This document shows, piece after piece, positions 42,834-51,723 of a stretch of 64,000 nt of DNA. The DNA comes from Croceibacterium_B sp963811255 (GTDB lineage: Bacteria > Pseudomonadota > Alphaproteobacteria > Sphingomonadales > Sphingomonadaceae): contig CAWEQI010000003.1 in the NCBI GenBank assembly GCA_963811255.1, positions 1,674,001 to 1,738,000 on the forward strand, given 5' to 3'. The position numbers and the translations under genes were made by a program. The notes under the pieces were generated by a model. It saw only the letters and a list, made by a program, of their open reading frames with translations, searched no databases and was not told the origin of the DNA. Each line of letters opens with the position of its first letter. The stretch's first letter is position 1.

Positions 42834-43355
42834 ATGCCGATGTCGCTTCACAACGCGCTTGTCCCCGGTTGGCTGCAGCTGCTCGCTGCCGGGCAAGGCT
42901 GGCTCGACAAAGCCGAGGCCAGCGGGATCGCCGAGGCCGAGCTGATCGAGGCCCGTCTAATCGGCGACATGCTGCCGTTCGCCTACCAGGTGAAGAGCAT
43001 GAGCGTGCACAGCCGCGGCGCGATCGAGGGCGTGCGCGCCGGCAGCTTTTCGCCCGACCGCAGCGATCCGCCCGAGACGCTGAAGGCGCTGAAGGAGCAG
43101 CTCGGCGCGACCGCCGCGTTCCTCACCGCACTGGCCCCGGCGGAGCTCGACGCGATTGCCGGCCGGCCGATGCAGTTCGTCGTGCGCGAGCACACACGCG
43201 ACTTCACCGTCGAGAGCTTCCTGCTCACCTTCAGCCAGCCGAACTTCTTCTTCCACGCGGTGACCACCTACGACCTGCTGCGGATGAAGGGGGTCGAGAT
43301 CGGCAAGCGCGATTACCTCGGGCCGGCCTGGCTGCAGCCGCCGCCGCCGCGGTAA
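42834..43355 (+). CDS. DUF1993 family protein
   Basis: A 173-aa soluble protein with the DUF1993 pattern: ARLIGDMLPFAYQVKSM near residue 45, LTFSQPNFFFHAVTTYDLLR near 135 and the ending GKRDYLGPAW. The family belongs to the DinB-like four-helix bundles, but its function is unknown. ATG at 42834 has AGGGAGA about 6 nt upstream. Confidence 0.85.
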   Translation: MPMSLHNALVPGWLQLLAAGQGWLDKAEASGIAEAELIEARLIGDMLPFAYQVKSMSVHSRGAIEGVRAGSFSPDRSDPPETLKALKEQLGATAAFLTALAPAELDAIAGRPMQFVVREHTRDFTVESFLLTFSQPNFFFHAVTTYDLLRMKGVEIGKRDYLGPAWLQPPPPR

Positions 43356-43361
43356 GAGCGC

Positions 43362-43769
43362 TTAGAACGGCGCGTCCCGCGTGAACGGGACCTCGGCATG
43401 GCGAGGTTCGGGTCGTTCATCGCTATCGTCACCCCAGGCCCGCCCGTTGGGAAAGCGCACCGGCAGGCCGAGCAGCTCGTCGGGATCGAACAGCCGCATG
43501 TTGACGCCCATCCGCGACCGCAGCAGCTCGCGCACGGCCGTCCAGCTCACCACCGCGCTGCAGGTGGGGCAGAAGTTGGTCTGCAGCCAAACTTCGATGT
43601 CCGAGCGCACGAACGCCTTGGTGTCGCCCGCGACCGTCACCTCGGCGGGATCGAAATAGCCCCACAGGGCGCCGAGCCGGAAGCACAGCGTGCAGTCGCA
43701 CGAGTTGAGGTATTCAGGCTTGCGGGGAAGCGTGACGGTCACCCCACCGCACGGACAGGTGCCTTTCAT
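43362..43769 (-). CDS. GFA family (glutathione-dependent formaldehyde-activating-like) protein
   Basis: A 135-aa zinc-binding protein. Metal ligands are visible in MKGTCPCGGVTVTLP, LNSCDCTLCFRLGALWGYF and TNFCPTCSAVV, the normal order for the GFA/CENP-V fold. ATG at 43769 starts at the conserved domain; the longer frame upstream is non-coding. It converges on the DUF1993 gene with only 6 bp between stops. Substrate unknown; family members bind glutathione adducts. Confidence 0.85.
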   Translation of the reverse strand: MKGTCPCGGVTVTLPRKPEYLNSCDCTLCFRLGALWGYFDPAEVTVAGDTKAFVRSDIEVWLQTNFCPTCSAVVSWTAVRELLRSRMGVNMRLFDPDELLGLPVRFPNGRAWGDDSDERPEPRHAEVPFTRDAPF

Positions 43770-43820
43770 GACTGAGCCTCGGCCGGTGGCAGGGAGCTCG
43801 TGGATGTGATTAGAAGCATG

Positions 43821-43917
43821 GGCTGTCCTCCTGAGGCGAACTTGGCTGAGCGGACCGCGGCCGTCCATAAGTCTCTCGCCACCGTCCATTGACCGCTTAC
43901 GACCCCTTGCGGACATT
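43821..43917. repeat. intergenic repeat, pair member 1
   Basis: About 95 bp starting ggctgtcctcctgaggcgaa, similar (roughly three quarters by eye) to 50807-50897. It ends with gaccgcttacgaccccttgc, a form of the dispersed palindromic repeat of the island. Confidence 0.5.
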
Positions 43918-44046
43918 CAGAGTTTCAACTTTCTGGATGGCTTTCAGAATATTGGCTGGTGCCCCTCCCATTCGAGGCGGCTTCATTCCAGTTTGGACAT
44001 TGCGCGCGATGGTTGGCTGGTAGAAGTTTCTAAGCGATAGCCAATC

Positions 44047-46476
44047 TCAAAAGGATTTGCGCAAACTCACTGTAAGCAATCTCCCTTGTGGCGATAGGAA
44101 CGGCCCCATATATCCGTAGGGTGTAGCACCGTCTTTTCGTCTGACGACTAAACGCGAATTCGTCAGGTTTTCGACCCCAATTCTTAGACGTGTCCCCGCG
44201 AGGATGCCGCCGGTCCCTTCGAAAAGACCGCTGCGGGCGAGATCGATGTAGGCACCCAAGTCTACTTGGAGACGATCCGAGAAGTGCAGGGTTTCGGATC
44301 CCTGCAAGGATGCCGTTGCCATGTTCCGCAGTTCGCTTGCTGCCTGCCAATCGAAGCTGACCTCTGCGCCGAAGCCGGATCGCACGTATCCAAGCTTGCC
44401 TTTGACGTAATGACGGGGGCTATTTCCAGGAAAGCCCTTTGCATCGCCGCCCAGAAAATCGACCGAAACACGTCGGTTCAGTGTCAGGCGATCGGCAAAA
44501 ATCCATTCGTGCGATATGAATCCCGTCAAACGGGCGGCCGGCCTGCCTGATTCGTCCGTTCCCTTGTGCCCGAGCGGCCAGGACCATTGCGCGCCGAGGC
44601 GGAAGCTCTGACGCTTTGACCGTACGAAGTTCACCGCGCTCGTGTCGATAGATGCGATTCTGCCCGTGCCATCGAGGAGAAATCGCTCTGGAAAGGCGAG
44701 CTGCATTTCGGTCGAGGCCGACACGTAGCCAATTGGGTTGCGAGCGATCCGGTCGGTGAAATCCACAGTGAACGATAACGAACGCTCCTTCGAGAATGGC
44801 TGGAAGGCCGCACCGATCTGAAAAGTGCGATCGTTCTCGGACCGAAGGGCCGGATTGCCTTGGCGGACTGACTGGGCGGTCACGGTTTCGCCACGCAGAA
44901 AATCGAAAAGCCTCACCCCTGGCGTGACCGTGCGCGGCGCTGAAAGCTGCGTGACGTTCGGTACCTCGTGACTGGACGACAGCGAACCGTGAAGTCTAAG
45001 CATGGGCTTCGGACGCCACGTCAGCGTAAGCTCCTTGTCGAGCGTGCGGCCAAAGTCCGACACCGCTCTTGCACCAAGGTCGAGGCCTAGCGTGAGCTCG
45101 CCCATGCCCGATGCTCCAGCCGAGGAACCAGTAAGCGGTACCAGCAAGGACGCCGCCACTGACGCCTCCTCACGAGAAAGGTCGCTACGAGAGGTGACCG
45201 CGGATTTGGTCAGCGAAGCCGTTGCGAATGCCCTGAGGTTACCGCTCAGGTTCAACCAGGCGGTGCCGGTCGGCATTTCCAGTATCGGGGCGCGAGCCGA
45301 AAAGAACAGATCGGCGGAGTTTGTCGCGAAGCGGGATGAAAAAGTGGAACCTTTGTCCAGAAAGGTAGGGGGAATGGGGCCGAGCGGATCCAAACCGATG
45401 TTGACGGCTTGCTGCAAGAGGGAGAAATCGGGTGGCAGGTCGGACACTGTTTCGAGCACTCCGCGGGCAAGCGATATGCCTGCATGCCAGTTCCAGCGCC
45501 GATCCTGCCCGCTGAGTTGGGCGCCCAGTCTCAAGTTGCTGGCATCCACCTTCTGATCGAGAGGGGGCAGGAATTCGGCGTATCTCCGCACGAACCGAAA
45601 GCCTGGCAGCGTGGGGGCCAAGATGGTCCCCGACGCGAGACCTAGGCCCTTCTCGCTCCTGCCTAGCTCGACCGAGGCGTCTATCGACAGACTGGTGAGG
45701 CCTTTGACGGGAACGGTGTAGGTCGCTGACGTCTTGAGCGAGTGATTCGCAGGCAGAAGCGAGCGAAAACCCGGCTCGGTGCGCGAAATTGGCCGATCGA
45801 CTGGCGCAAGCAAAGTTCCGGCCGGAACCGGCTCGAGGGGAATGTTGCGATCGGCTTCAAGGAGTGGGGAATCGCGCAAGACGGTCAACTGGAGTGACAG
45901 TCGCGAAGGTCCCGTAATCGTCGTGTACGCGGCATTCGTACTGGTCTTGTCGAAGGCTCCTTCGGTCGCAGCAGTTTCCGCCCCTGTCATCGTCAGCGCC
46001 TGGAAATCGGATTTCAGCACGACATTCAGGACTGGACGTCCCGGCAGGACCCCAAAGGTCAGGGATGCTTCCGGGGAGAGTATCTCAACCCGCTCCACGG
46101 CCTCGGCCGGCAGGCTAGCAACCTCCGATTGGTTGGCCGCCCGGCGGCCGTTGATCAAAATGACGGACGAAAAATCGGCGCCCCTCACGGAACCGCTGCG
46201 CGGGCCCAGGTCGTCGACGAGCGAACCGACCGTGTCGCTGCCCAGCATTAGTATCTCGCTCTCATCGACAATGGTGTCGATCGGGAGATTTCCGATATCC
46301 AACTTCTGCCATCTTCGCCCGGTAACCAGAATATCGACCTGGCGATGCTCGGTTTCGTCGGAGTCGAATTGTTCCTGCTCGCCGGCGAACGCTTCCTCTT
46401 CGGCGCGCGCAACGGCAGATTGTAATAGGAGGCCCGACGTTGCCGCCGTCGCCAGCAAGGATAATCTCAATTTCAT
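44047..46476 (-). CDS. TonB-dependent receptor-like outer-membrane protein
   Basis: An 809-aa protein with a signal peptide (MKLRLSLLATAATSGLLLQSAVARA) and a plug domain: VDILVTGRRWQKLDIGNLPI, SVRGADFSSVILINGRRAA and AVERVEILSPEASLTFG. A beta-barrel follows, ending with the required terminal Phe (LLTVSLRKSF). It is shorter and more divergent than the receptor at 12134. A gene for a small secreted protein lies 105 bp upstream, with a hairpin between them, and both face away from the LuxR-type regulator. Ligand unknown. Confidence 0.82.
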   Translation of the reverse strand: MKLRLSLLATAATSGLLLQSAVARAEEEAFAGEQEQFDSDETEHRQVDILVTGRRWQKLDIGNLPIDTIVDESEILMLGSDTVGSLVDDLGPRSGSVRGADFSSVILINGRRAANQSEVASLPAEAVERVEILSPEASLTFGVLPGRPVLNVVLKSDFQALTMTGAETAATEGAFDKTSTNAAYTTITGPSRLSLQLTVLRDSPLLEADRNIPLEPVPAGTLLAPVDRPISRTEPGFRSLLPANHSLKTSATYTVPVKGLTSLSIDASVELGRSEKGLGLASGTILAPTLPGFRFVRRYAEFLPPLDQKVDASNLRLGAQLSGQDRRWNWHAGISLARGVLETVSDLPPDFSLLQQAVNIGLDPLGPIPPTFLDKGSTFSSRFATNSADLFFSARAPILEMPTGTAWLNLSGNLRAFATASLTKSAVTSRSDLSREEASVAASLLVPLTGSSAGASGMGELTLGLDLGARAVSDFGRTLDKELTLTWRPKPMLRLHGSLSSSHEVPNVTQLSAPRTVTPGVRLFDFLRGETVTAQSVRQGNPALRSENDRTFQIGAAFQPFSKERSLSFTVDFTDRIARNPIGYVSASTEMQLAFPERFLLDGTGRIASIDTSAVNFVRSKRQSFRLGAQWSWPLGHKGTDESGRPAARLTGFISHEWIFADRLTLNRRVSVDFLGGDAKGFPGNSPRHYVKGKLGYVRSGFGAEVSFDWQAASELRNMATASLQGSETLHFSDRLQVDLGAYIDLARSGLFEGTGGILAGTRLRIGVENLTNSRLVVRRKDGATPYGYMGPFLSPQGRLLTVSLRKSF

Positions 46477-46548
46477 GTCGAGACGGCGTGGTGCGGCGAA
46501 CCAACCAGCCCGATTGGGGCTGGCTGGCTCTTCAGTCGCGATCGCAAT

Positions 46549-46573
46549 GTCCTTTCGATCAAATCGAAAGGAC
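46549..46573. promoter_or_regulatory. perfect hairpin between secreted-protein and receptor genes
   Basis: gtcctttcgat and atcgaaaggac form an 11-bp perfect stem with a 3-base loop, 9 bp after the stop of the upstream gene. No T-run follows on the minus strand, so it may stabilise or attenuate the message rather than terminate it. A second inverted repeat (ccagcc...ggctgg) lies at about 46504-46526. Confidence 0.5.
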
Positions 46574-46581
46574 GGGCGGCC

Positions 46582-46938
46582 TCACCTCCCCGGCAGATCG
46601 ATGGAGGGGATATGCTCATACAGCTTGGCCGATTGCGAATCGGTGCAGAACGATGCGCCCGGCGGAACCTGATACTGGAAGTGGAAACCGGGCCCGGGGC
46701 CACCGGGAACGGCCGCACCGCCGTTGTCTCCCACCGTCGAACCGACGTCCGAAGGTGGCCAGCTCGTACCTGGCCCATCACCACCGGCGACATAATCGCG
46801 GATGACGTGCTGGCCGTGGACGTCGATGGCAAGAAAGTCGAGGTCGGAGCATGTCGGCGCCTCCGCAGACTGGGCATTTGCGCCGGGCGCAAGGGGAAGC
46901 GCGAGGACTGCGATTGCAGAGAGTGTAGCAATTCTCAT
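46582..46938 (-). CDS. small secreted hypothetical protein
   Basis: A 118-aa protein with a signal peptide (MRIATLSAIAVLALPLAPGANA). The mature part is rich in Gly, Pro and Asp (YVAGGDGPGTSWPPSDVGST, AAVPGGPGPGFHFQY) with one Cys near each end (PTCSDLDF, SFCTDSQ). It does not resemble a known enzyme. The neighbouring TonB-type receptor suggests a periplasmic or surface partner, but this is only from context. Confidence 0.6.
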   Translation of the reverse strand: MRIATLSAIAVLALPLAPGANAQSAEAPTCSDLDFLAIDVHGQHVIRDYVAGGDGPGTSWPPSDVGSTVGDNGGAAVPGGPGPGFHFQYQVPPGASFCTDSQSAKLYEHIPSIDLPGR

Positions 46939-47196
46939 GTCGAAACTCCTAAGTAGAGTGTTTGCATTCAGATCTTCGCAGGCAGATTTCTCACTCGGGA
47001 AATCGGCAACGCATTCGAATTGGCCACTCGTTGAGTTTCGACGCGCGCCAGCAGGAATGCGTTCCTTTGAAAACCAACCTGAAGGTGGGCGACGCCGGCA
47101 TCGCGTGCGTCATCAATTATGATGAGGCGAGCCATTTTTATCTGACTATCGTGCGACTATACCGTTCGGGCATCCAATCAAAAACAAAGGGATGCA

Positions 47197-50082
47197 ATGA
47201 TACTTGGCAATCGATTCGTCGGCCGAAGAGGGGAGATCGACAAGTTCGAGGCGATCCTCGCCCGCCCGTTCGATCGATCGGGCGGCGTCTTGCTGATTTC
47301 CGGACGTGCCGGCATCGGGAAGACCTCGCTCGCGCGCGAGTTCCATGCCATCGCGCAAGATCGCGGGGCCCTGTCATTGTGGGCCCATTTCCCCGAACAG
47401 GCGGACTGCCCTCCCTACTGGGGTTGGATCGGCATATGCCGGACGCTCGACAAACTGCTGCCGGAAGCGAACGCTGGCGCCTTAGCTGAGGTCATGAGCC
47501 GCCCTCGCGAGCTGCAGCCCGGCTCGATGCGAATGTCCTACCTGCAAGGGTTGTGCGACATAATCAGTTCCCTTCCGAACCGGCAGCGGCTGGTACTGTT
47601 TTTCGACGACGTTCAGCACGCGGACCGCGGATCAGCCGCGCTGCTCGAGGCAATCGTGGCTGAAGTCCACCGATTGCCGGTTATTATCGTTTCGACGTTT
47701 CGCGATGGCGATAGCCAACCGTCGGTTGTCGGTAGTCGAGCAATTCCCCACCTCGCATCGGTCCCTCATGCCGAACGAATAGTACTTCGCGGTATCGACG
47801 AACTCGAATGTGTACAGCTCTGTCGCGAGCTGTCCGGCTGGGTTCCCGATACCGGCATCACGCGAAGGTTGCACCGCCAGACCGAAGGCAATCCGCTCTT
47901 CATCAAGCAGATCGTCCAGACGCTTGTCGATCAAGGACATATCAAGGATGGGATAGCGAACATTCCATCCCGGCTGACCGTGCCCGAAGGCATGAGCGAG
48001 GCGATCCTGACCCTATTCGATCGTGCAACGATAAAGTGCCAGGGAACGCTCGAGAGAGCGGCAATACTCGGCCGAAGATTCGATCTTCAGGTGCTCGAAA
48101 GGGTCGCTCCGGATTTCGAGCACTCCTTGCTGGACGAGGCGGCAAAGATCGGCCTTGTCGAACCCGTGGATTCGGCCCTCGGCCATTGGCAATTCTGCCA
48201 CGCACTGATCCGCGAAGTGCTTTATGACCGAGTGCAGCCGATGCAGCGGGTACGCGCACACGCCGACGCTGCTTCCGCCATCGAGGCGGTCTACGGTCCG
48301 GACAATCGCGACACTCTTCCGGCGCTGGCCTATCACGCATTCGAAGGCCAATTGTTCTTCGGCGCGAGGCGAGTGATCGAGCTCGCCAGAAGATCTGCCC
48401 GCCATGCGATGGAATTGGCCGCTTACGAAGACGCTGCTCGGCAATATCGCCTAGCGCTGGAATGCTTCGGTGTTCCAGGCGTCAAGGACAAATTGGGGCA
48501 GATCGACGTCGCGCTCGAGCTCGCACTTGCCGAGCAACTATCGGGCGAAAACGTGGCATCGATAAGAACCTGCCGCGAAGCAATACGTAAGGCGCGGAAC
48601 CTCGGCGACTGGCCCCGGTTCGCGAGGGCCGCCCTGCAATATGAAGCGGCTCGCTGGCAGCCTGGTTTGCCCAGCAACGAAGTGATCGACCTTCTGAAGA
48701 TCGCAATGGAACACTGCGAAGAGCTCAGCCGAGCGGACGTTGCGCGAATTCATTACAGCCTCGCTCGGGCCTACCAATGGCAAGCGGCGCTCAAACTTGC
48801 CGAAGAACACGCTCTCAAGTCGATCGAGATCGCCAGGGAGCTGGAGGACCAGTCACTTCTTTGTGAGGCTATCGATCAAGGAGGTTCGGCCTTGCATGCC
48901 ATTCCGGGAACCAGTGCCCTACGAATAGAACTCAATGCCGAAGGTCTCGAAATTGCTCGCAGCAGAGACGACAAGCAGCGACTTGCCTATCTTCTCGTCA
49001 ATGCCGGCGTCATTCATTGCGAAGCAGGTAACATACCCCAGTTCCGTGAAGTCTATGCCGAGCTGAGCGGTATGGTTCGCGAAATGGCGCAACCCCATTT
49101 GCACTATGTGGTCCAGCATTGGACCACGACCATTGCCATGCTGGGAGGCGATTTTGCAGGCGCAGCTACGTCAGCGGCCGCGGCGCAGCACATGGGACGC
49201 CGAATTTCTGGCGCCGATGGAGCGGGCATCTACGGAATTCAGATGTTCATGATCAACAGGGAGCGGGGAGTCCTCGATGAGTTGGGAGACCTTGCACGAG
49301 AAATCGGTCGAGCCGAGGGCGCAGCGCTCTGGCGCCCGGGTTATGCCCTGTTGCTGGCTGAAGCCGGACGGAAGGAAGATGCGGCAACGGCGCTTCGAGA
49401 ATTCATGTGCGACGGTCTCGACAGTCTGCCGGTCGACGACCTGAGGCGACTGACGCTGGCTTTTCTCGCGGAGGTATCTTGGCTCACCCGCGACAGCGTG
49501 GCTGCCGTTCAGATATTGAGAAAGCTGGAAGGTGATTCCGGTATGGTCGCGACGTGCGGCCCTGCGGCAGTCTGCTTCGGCCCCGTCAATAGGTCGCTGG
49601 GCAATCTCGAGGCCTGTCTGCAGCGTTTTGAGAAGGCCCGAAGCTATTTCGAAAGCGCCCTTGAAGAGACCCGGGCTTGGAACAGCCCGCCGACTCTCCT
49701 TCGGACAGCGTGCGACTTTTGCGAGGTCCTGCTGCTCGACGGATCTCCATCTGCCATCAAGCGCGCCCGAGAGCTGCAGACAGAATTCGCCAAGAATGCC
49801 GCGGCCGCCGGAATGCGCTCGCTTGTTCGCCGGTTCGCAGCCATTTCCGAAGCGCTTCGCGAACTCGCCGCTTACCATGGTTTCGACGTACTCACGGCGC
49901 GGGAAGTCGAAGTTCTGCGAGTTCTGGCAAAAGGGGCAAGCAACGCGGAAATCTCGGAGGAACTCGGTATTTCAATGGCAACAACCGCGACGCACGTGCG
50001 GAATATTCTTTCAAAAACCAATTGCAGGAACCGAACCGCTGCGGCAGGTTTCGCTCGTCAATCGGGCTTGGCAGGCCCCTGA
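47197..50082 (+). CDS. large ATPase LuxR-family transcriptional regulator (LAL/MalT-like)
   Basis: A 961-aa regulator. The N-terminal AAA/STAND ATPase has Walker A GRAGIGKTS near residue 36, Walker B LVLFFDDVQHAD near 130 and a GNPLFIKQIVQ sensor motif. A helical TPR-like middle (about 380-880) follows, and the C-terminal LuxR helix-turn-helix reads LTAREVEVLRVLAKGASNAE and TATHVRNILSKTNCRNR. Such proteins activate transcription when an inducer triggers oligomerisation. It diverges from the secreted-protein/receptor genes across about 260 bp and probably controls them, the DUF4242 gene, or both. Confidence 0.9.
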   Translation: MILGNRFVGRRGEIDKFEAILARPFDRSGGVLLISGRAGIGKTSLAREFHAIAQDRGALSLWAHFPEQADCPPYWGWIGICRTLDKLLPEANAGALAEVMSRPRELQPGSMRMSYLQGLCDIISSLPNRQRLVLFFDDVQHADRGSAALLEAIVAEVHRLPVIIVSTFRDGDSQPSVVGSRAIPHLASVPHAERIVLRGIDELECVQLCRELSGWVPDTGITRRLHRQTEGNPLFIKQIVQTLVDQGHIKDGIANIPSRLTVPEGMSEAILTLFDRATIKCQGTLERAAILGRRFDLQVLERVAPDFEHSLLDEAAKIGLVEPVDSALGHWQFCHALIREVLYDRVQPMQRVRAHADAASAIEAVYGPDNRDTLPALAYHAFEGQLFFGARRVIELARRSARHAMELAAYEDAARQYRLALECFGVPGVKDKLGQIDVALELALAEQLSGENVASIRTCREAIRKARNLGDWPRFARAALQYEAARWQPGLPSNEVIDLLKIAMEHCEELSRADVARIHYSLARAYQWQAALKLAEEHALKSIEIARELEDQSLLCEAIDQGGSALHAIPGTSALRIELNAEGLEIARSRDDKQRLAYLLVNAGVIHCEAGNIPQFREVYAELSGMVREMAQPHLHYVVQHWTTTIAMLGGDFAGAATSAAAAQHMGRRISGADGAGIYGIQMFMINRERGVLDELGDLAREIGRAEGAALWRPGYALLLAEAGRKEDAATALREFMCDGLDSLPVDDLRRLTLAFLAEVSWLTRDSVAAVQILRKLEGDSGMVATCGPAAVCFGPVNRSLGNLEACLQRFEKARSYFESALEETRAWNSPPTLLRTACDFCEVLLLDGSPSAIKRARELQTEFAKNAAAAGMRSLVRRFAAISEALRELAAYHGFDVLTAREVEVLRVLAKGASNAEISEELGISMATTATHVRNILSKTNCRNRTAAAGFARQSGLAGP

Positions 50083-50114
50083 ATACTTCCAAACAAAAAA
50101 AGAAAGGAAAGAGG

Positions 50115-50375
50115 ATGCCTCTCTATTTGATTGAACGACAATTCGCCGAAAAGCTGACGATCACTCCTGATGGTCTCAAGGCGATCGAGGGTATCAATGC
50201 CGATGCGGGAGTAGAATGGCTCTATTCGTTCCTTAGCGCCGACCAGACTAAGACGTACTGCCTCTATCAGGCGAACGACCCTGCTGACATCAAGCGGGCT
50301 GCCGAAATGGCGGGAATTCCCGCGGACAAGATAATCGAGGTTTCCAAGCTCGATCCCAAGGCGGAGGAAATCTAG
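50115..50375 (+). CDS. DUF4242 (SCO4226-like) small protein
   Basis: An 86-aa protein beginning MPLYLIERQFAEKL, with VEWLYSFLSADQTKTYCLYQ and DPADIKRAAEMAGIPADKI, the DUF4242 pattern. The Streptomyces homologue SCO4226 binds nickel, but general function is unknown. ATG at 50115 has GAAAGGAAAGAGG upstream and follows the LuxR-type gene by 32 bp, so both are probably co-transcribed. Confidence 0.82.
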   Translation: MPLYLIERQFAEKLTITPDGLKAIEGINADAGVEWLYSFLSADQTKTYCLYQANDPADIKRAAEMAGIPADKIIEVSKLDPKAEEI

Positions 50376-50429
50376 CTCTCAGTGCAATCGAAAGCCCGCT
50401 TTCCACCCATCGCGGTCGTTAGCCGTTCA

Positions 50430-50540
50430 CGTCATGCTGAACTTGTTTGTGCAAGCACAGCTTCGCTTCCAGGATCCATTCCGCCGCCTGGACCGACGGC
50501 GCGCTTGGAGACATGGACCCTGAACCAAGTTCAGGGTGAC
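50430..50540. repeat. 111-bp dispersed element, copy 1
   Basis: Starts cgtcatgctgaacttgtttg and ends ccaagttcagggtgac, so the ends form an inverted repeat (gtca..ctgaacttg / caagttcag..tgac). It is nearly identical to 51606-51716. This type of mini-element is frequent in sphingomonad intergenic DNA. Confidence 0.65.
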
Positions 50541-50547
50541 GTCGAGG

Positions 50548-50797
50548 TCAGAGGTCCCGCACATCCGTCAGCCGCCCTGTCACCGCCGCGGCCGCGGCCA
50601 TCGCCGGGCTGACCAGGTGGGTGCGCGCGCCGGGGCCCTGGCGGCCGACGAAGTTGCGGTTGGAGGTCGAGGCGCAGCGTTCACCGGGGGGACCTTGTCC
50701 GGGTTCATCCCGAGGCACGCCGAGCAGCCCGGCTCGCGCCATTCGAGGCCGGCCTCGACGAACACCTTGTCGAGCCCTTCTTGCTCGGCCTGCGCCT
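50548..50797 (-). pseudogene. duplicated fragment of leuC 3' end
   Basis: About 250 bp homologous to the last 83 or so codons of leuC at 51724-51976. In one frame it reads EGLDKVFVEAGLEWREPGCS and ACLGMNPDKVP, and after a frameshift near 50690 GERCASTSNRNFVGRQGPGA onward to TDVRDL and stop. Similarity ends abruptly at 50797. The fragment cannot make a working protein. Together with the preceding 111-bp element, it duplicates the DNA flanking leuC. Confidence 0.85.
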
Positions 50798-50806
50798 GAG
50801 GCGCAC

Positions 50807-50897
50807 GGCCTGTCCTCCTGCCGCGAGCTTGGCAGAGCGGACCGCGATGGTCCACAGTTCTCCCATCTCAGCCCAACTACCGCTTACGGCCCGTTCC
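50807..50897. repeat. intergenic repeat, pair member 2
   Basis: Starts ggcctgtcctcctgccgcga and resembles 43821-43917 over about 90 bp, including gcggaccgcg and the closing taccgcttacggcc. Confidence 0.5.
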
Positions 50898-51005
50898 CGA
50901 ACCTCATCAACGGCTGGCATCTCTTTCCTCCGCAAATCTCCTAATGGGAGCGCCCGTAGGTTCCGAGCAAATTTGCATCCGGTCTCAAGCGATTAGGGTC
51001 GTCTA

Positions 51006-51527
51006 ATGCTCGGAAATGAAGCGGTCCAACCACCACAACTCTATCGGCGGCGGGCAGCACAGCAACGCCACAGGGCAGCAAAGGAAAGCTTGCCCAACGT
51101 CCGCCTCTTACTGGAGCGATCGGCCGAAAAGTGGGAAGCTATGGCAGATGCAATCGCGCCCGGTCCAAGTGATCTCAACGCCCCTCGGCAGCAGGCGCCA
51201 GCCAGCAACGACCGATCTTCTGTCATTCGTGCCGGTCATCTCACCGTCAACCGCGCCGAGAGACTTGTTTTTGCGCGAGACGCCGCGATCCGACTGAGTC
51301 CGAAAGAGTTCGCTCTAGTGGAGTTGCTAGCTGAGCATGCAGGCAACCCGGTGACGAAGCAGTTGCTGATGGAGCACATCTACACTGGCAGCAACACGCC
51401 TGATCCCAAGATAATTGATGTCTACGTCTGCAAAGTTCGTAAAAAGCTCTCCGGCATCTGCGGTGGTCGAAATGTCATTCAGAGTTTCTATCGAAGCGGA
51501 TACGCGCTCGCGACTAACGCGGCGTAA
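51006..51527 (+). CDS. orphan winged-helix protein with CtrA-like DNA-binding domain
   Basis: 173 aa. The C-terminal 95 residues are an OmpR/PhoB-type winged helix: LTVNRAERLVFARDAAIRLS, PKEFALVELLAEHAGNPVTK and PKIIDVYVCKVRKKLSGI, which closely follows the CtrA recognition region (KIIDVFICKLRKKL). No receiver domain is present; the N-terminal 75 residues are charged and probably helical. The protein could bind CtrA-type sites without phosphorylation. It lies between the two leuC-tail copies. Confidence 0.75.
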   Translation: MLGNEAVQPPQLYRRRAAQQRHRAAKESLPNVRLLLERSAEKWEAMADAIAPGPSDLNAPRQQAPASNDRSSVIRAGHLTVNRAERLVFARDAAIRLSPKEFALVELLAEHAGNPVTKQLLMEHIYTGSNTPDPKIIDVYVCKVRKKLSGICGGRNVIQSFYRSGYALATNAA

Positions 51528-51605
51528 TGCCAACGGCATGCTCGACCTAGGTCCCAATCTGATTGGCGTCCGCTATTCAACCCATTTCAGACCTTAATCC
51601 CGTGA

Positions 51606-51716
51606 CGTCATGCTGAACTTGTTTGTGCAAGCACAGCTTCGGTTCCAGCATCCATTCCGCCGCCTGCACCGACGGCGCGCTTGGAGACATGGACCCTGAA
51701 ACGCGTTCAGGGTGAC
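51606..51716. repeat. 111-bp dispersed element, copy 2
   Basis: Second copy of the element at 50430-50540, ending 7 bp before the leuC stop codon. Confidence 0.65.
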
Positions 51717-51723
51717 GATGCGG

